Shown here: piece after piece, positions 60,890-64,000 of the stretch
How positions within the stretch are numbered: the stretch's first letter is position 1
Layout: each line of letters starts with the position of its first letter
From: Gavia stellata
Lineage: Eukaryota; Chordata; Aves; Gaviiformes; Gaviidae
NCBI RefSeq assembly: GCF_030936135.1
Contig: NC_082618.1
Coordinates: 9,459,034-9,523,033 of the forward strand
Direction of reading: 5' to 3'
DNA: 64,000 bases
The notes under the pieces: model-generated
Told to the model about the DNA's origin: nothing
Seen by the model: the letters and a program-made list of their open reading frames with translations, nothing else
Databases searched by the model: none
Translations under genes and position numbers: made by a program

Positions 60890-61394
60890 CCTCTCCCCGC
60901 CGCATCCAGCTCGGCACAAAGGCGCTAAGCCGGCACACGAGGGCTGCGCGTTGCCTGGCATCCTGCGTCAGGTGGTGGAAAAAATATACGGATGTCAGCG
61001 CTCGGCTGAGCCGGTACACAGGCACGGGGCTCTGCAGGGATCTTAATTAAATCACTTCCAGCTAGATTCGGTAACAAGCCCTGCACCGGCACGCACCGCT
61101 TCCAAATTCCACTTATAACCCGCTGCTGCTCCCTGTTAAAGGAATAAATCACTGGGGCCCTGTGGGGATCAGCGGGTGCCCAGGTCTGCTCCCGATGCAC
61201 GTCCGAGGGCGCGGGAGAGGGCGAGCGGAGCAGCACCGGCTTCGCCATAGCCAGGGGAGAGGAGAAGCTAACGGCTTTGCCAAAAGCCGCAGGGCATGAC
61301 CGCGGCCGAGCGAGAGCATCCGCCAGCAGCCGAATGCATTACTCAAAGAGCAGAGCATCGTTTTTGTGGGGTAGCAGTAAATGATGAATATTTT

Positions 61395-61432
61395 GCAGAC
61401 CGTCCCTGTTTTGCTCCGCAGACCGTCCCTGT
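61395..61432. repeat. 23-bp tandem duplication
   Basis: GCAGACCGTCCCTGT occurs at 61395 and 61418, the second copy ending as the sequence diverges. It looks like a recent replication slip. Confidence 0.75.
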
Positions 61433-62251
61433 GCATTTATTGCTGCGTATTTGTAAACGGGGAGTCTTTCCGACGGCTGTTGCAGCTGCGTTGACGTCCC
61501 TGTGGCAGGACGAGCAGGCACGCTGTCGAGCACGAGCCGAACCCCTCTCCTTGCAGAGCGCTGCTGCGTTTGCGCCCCAGTAAACAGGAGTCGTTCCCTC
61601 TCCCTGTGGAACACGGGCTGCGCGTGACCTGCCCCACGGCCCCAGCCGCTGATTTTATTATATCGCTGGATAGTGATTGCTTCGGCCGGGGACCGTCAGC
61701 AGGTCACGCGCCGAGTCCTACGCTGGCAAAGTGAGAGTTACACAACGGTGCTGATGGCAACGCCATCGTCCCCCGGGGCTGTGACCGGCGAGTCCTTGGG
61801 CTTCGCTCAGCCATGGGTGCCATGTGCGAGGACGGCTGGTGGCTTTGCAGGGACCTCCTCCGTGCAGCGGGAGGGATGCCCCAGGCTCCTCTTCACCAAA
61901 CGCGCCATACCCTCGGGTTTCAGGCGGCGTGGAAGATTGATTTCTTGATTAAAGTCTAACGCGTGGTATAATTAAGGAAATCCTCCCCGTTCAGAAAGTC
62001 ATTAGGAGACGATTAATTGGGATGAGGCTGGGAGCTGCCTCCTGCGAGGAGCAGACGCAGATGCATTGCTGCTGCGCCCCAAGGGCTCCCACACCACGGC
62101 CGGGCCATCGGCAGAAGCCCGGGCTCTGCAAACCCAGCCCGGCGAGCAGCGTTTGAGATCCCTCTCGGTCGCCGTTTACGCTCCTTTCATTAGCAGTTAA
62201 AGGCCTTTGACTTCAAAACGTTTCATTAAATAAACCAGCTATGCTTTAGCT

Positions 62252-62332
62252 GCGGAGTCGCAGAAAGCCGGGGCTGGCCGGTCCCTCGAGAGGCGATCCA
62301 GCCCACGCTGCTGCCCGCGGCGGGATCCGTCC
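62252..62332 (-). repeat. Diverged CR1 LINE 3' end
   Basis: GTCGCAGAAAGCCGGGGCTGG, then CCGGTCCCTCGAGAGG, CGATCCAGCCCA and a GCAGCGGGATCC-like ending align in order with the antisense avian CR1 tail: TCACAGAATGGTTGGGGTTGG, AAGGGACCTCTGGAG, ATCATCTAGTCCAACC, GCAGGGTCACC. The match is degraded but collinear over about 75 bases. Confidence 0.45.
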
Positions 62333-62574
62333 CTCCCGGGGCCATGCCCGTCCCGCCACCTCTTAGACACCCATAACACAGTCCCGACCAGCGCACGTTG
62401 TCTCTTTTCCCTGATAATCTCTGCGGTTCTTGCACTCGTTTTATTTGTGGCATTAAGAGCAGAGGTAGCAGCCTGCTCTGAGCGTCTTCTCGTTGGCTTG
62501 CAGAGAGATGTCAGGTCAGTGCGGACATCTAAAGTTCATGCTAGGGACTGGCGTCTGCGTCACGAACCGGGTTT

Positions 62575-62810
62575 GTTCTTGAAATGTTAATTGAATACTA
62601 AATTGTAGATCTGTCAAATAGATTGGGTGACAAGATCAATTCGCATTAGATAGAGGAGACCGTGTTTCGAGACAGAAAAAATGAATTAGGGAAAATCAGT
62701 AATTCAGCCTGTCAGTGTGCACCAGCGTGAGTTAATAGCTCACGTATCAGACATGTCTGATGAGCTTTGCATGTGAAAATTATTATGGATGGAGGAAATT
62801 TTGGTTGCAC
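62575..62810. promoter_or_regulatory. AT-rich island, possible enhancer
   Basis: An AT-rich block stands out from GC-rich surroundings. It holds several TAAT-type homeodomain cores, a 6-bp inverted repeat CGTGAG/CTCACG at 62726-62744 and a perfect p53-type half site AGACATGTCT at 62749-62758. No coding signal is seen. A regulatory role is inferred only from composition and motif density. Confidence 0.25.
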
Positions 62811-64000
62811 AGCTGCTTTAGTGTGTTATTTGTGAAAAGTTTAGCTCTGCTTGACTTAAATGGGCTTACTGAGCTGCGTGCACCCCGAGATCACCCCGCT
62901 CCCCATAAAGGGCACCAAAAGGCGCTCGGGGCTGCGGGTGCTGATTTCTCCCAGGCACTGATTGCGGCTTGCTAATTAACCTCCTCTTCTCGTGGAACTG
63001 CAGCAGGGAAGAAGATGCTCTGCTGTGCCAGTCCACCCTCCCTCATGCCCTGCAGGGTTGTTTTTCTGTGTAAGTTAAGGAAAAGAAAAAAATGAAGTAC
63101 TAAAGAGTAAAATTAAACCTACCATGAAAATGCATCACTTTAGCACACAGTAACTGCAATTACATCCGCAGGCTCGTCCTGTCCAAAGGACGATGCAGTC
63201 TGGATGCTGCTGGCCACGCTGGCTAACGTGTGCGCTGGAAGTGATTCACATCTCATGTTGCTGTAAACGTCGCGGCTGGCTGAAACGCCCCGGCGTTACG
63301 CCAAGCCGCTGAGCGAAAATGCAACCGCGTCTCTGGAAGAGGATGGCGGAGGGCTGGGGGTGTGGTGAAGGTGAGCATTCCCAAAATTAGGCTGAAATAT
63401 TTCAGTTACGCATACCCGGGGTAGCGTAATCCCGCCCTGCGCAGGGCTGCAGGGCTTTGGCTGGTGCTCGGTCGATGGCGACGCGCCCTCCCAGGATGGA
63501 GCCCACGTACCCATTGGGAGAGGCAGATTTGTAGGGAGCCGTTGGGGCTCTGGTTTGCGCATCGTATGAGGTGGCATTAAAAATGATCGCTGTGGGTGTC
63601 TGGGGTTGTTCTGCTTGGGGGGCTTTCCATCCCTCCCACAGCACAGGAGCGGGTCTGTGTCTGTGTTTGCACTGGAATGAACTTGCAAAATATCCACGTA
63701 TTTGCAAAAGAGGGGGCTTTATCCTCTTCCTCATGACATGGGGCTCTCCAACACCCCAGTCACGTGTCTCTGTGCGACAGGTAAATCCAACCCACTCCAT
63801 ATACCATCATTACTCGCTCCTCCACCGGAGCCGGCGTGCACGCCTGCTTCAGCAGCACCCGCGTGTTGTTTCCATCGCTGTGGACCCTTTCCACCCTCCA
63901 GACACCTCCTTGCAAGCCACTCGCACCGAGCGCATTTCAGACCAGCAGCAGGATGGATCTGGTGCTGAAATGGCTTTATTTCAGAAAGTCAGCCTGAGAT

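Larger units (their letters stand above)
50621..64000. other. Intergenic GC-rich flank downstream of YPEL2
   Basis: About 13.4 kb without a supported gene. In human the next gene on this strand is DHX40, which does not appear here. Sequence is largely GC-rich and unique, so chance open frames reach about 236 codons and several overlap on opposite strands. A minisatellite, an eroded CR1-like tail, short local duplications and regulatory-looking AT islands are listed separately. Confidence 0.7.

Noticed and set aside
50621..64000. Search for DHX40 exons or another gene in the distal flank
   Set aside because: No helicase motif or other recognisable coding exon was seen on either strand; the gene expected from human order must lie further right or elsewhere.

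Overview
This is vertebrate nuclear DNA, most likely from a bird. Genes are split into short exons with canonical GT/AG borders. The main promoter is a CpG island. Recent transposons are nearly absent. The repeats I can recognise are old, eroded MIR-type SINE tails, one LINE reverse-transcriptase relic and two weak CR1-like 3' ends. Sparse repeats, compact introns and a GC-rich distal flank fit an avian microchromosome, but the species cannot be named. A turtle or crocodilian is less likely because of the low repeat load.

Layout. Positions 1 to 2030 hold the last three coding exons of GDPD1 on the + strand; the earlier exons lie outside the window to the left. Its 3' UTR follows, with several possible poly(A) signals between 5.1 and 8.3 kb. 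Positions 8.3 to 10.9 kb are intergenic and contain a possible unrecognised minus-strand terminal exon at 9.35 to 9.67 kb. A CpG island at 10.9 to 12.15 kb is the YPEL2 promoter, with a TATA motif and inverted CCAAT boxes. YPEL2 runs on the + strand from about 11.54 to 50.62 kb. It has a non-coding first exon, four coding exons (start in exon 2 at 24831, stop ending at 45368) and a 3' UTR of about 5.2 kb. The joined coding sequence gives a complete 119-residue protein with the Yippee zinc-binding cysteines in place. GDPD1 followed by YPEL2 in the same direction matches the human 17q22 gene order, where DHX40 comes next; DHX40 is not visible here.

Positions 50.6 to 64 kb are intergenic. Base composition becomes GC-rich close to the YPEL2 poly(A) site. 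This part has no gene I can support, but it carries a 5 x 21 bp minisatellite, isolated TATA-like motifs, a GATA plus AP-1 type composite site and AT-rich islands that could be enhancers.

The two certain genes have separate jobs. GDPD1 (GDE4) is a membrane-linked lysophospholipase D type enzyme. YPEL2 is a small zinc-binding Yippee protein of poorly defined nuclear or centrosome/spindle function. I found no evidence for a new multi-gene system. The most interesting unexplained items are the minus-strand candidate exon at 9.35 to 9.67 kb, the LINE relic at 15.7 kb, the ancient SINE set in the YPEL2 introns, and the regulatory-looking islands in the GC-rich flank.
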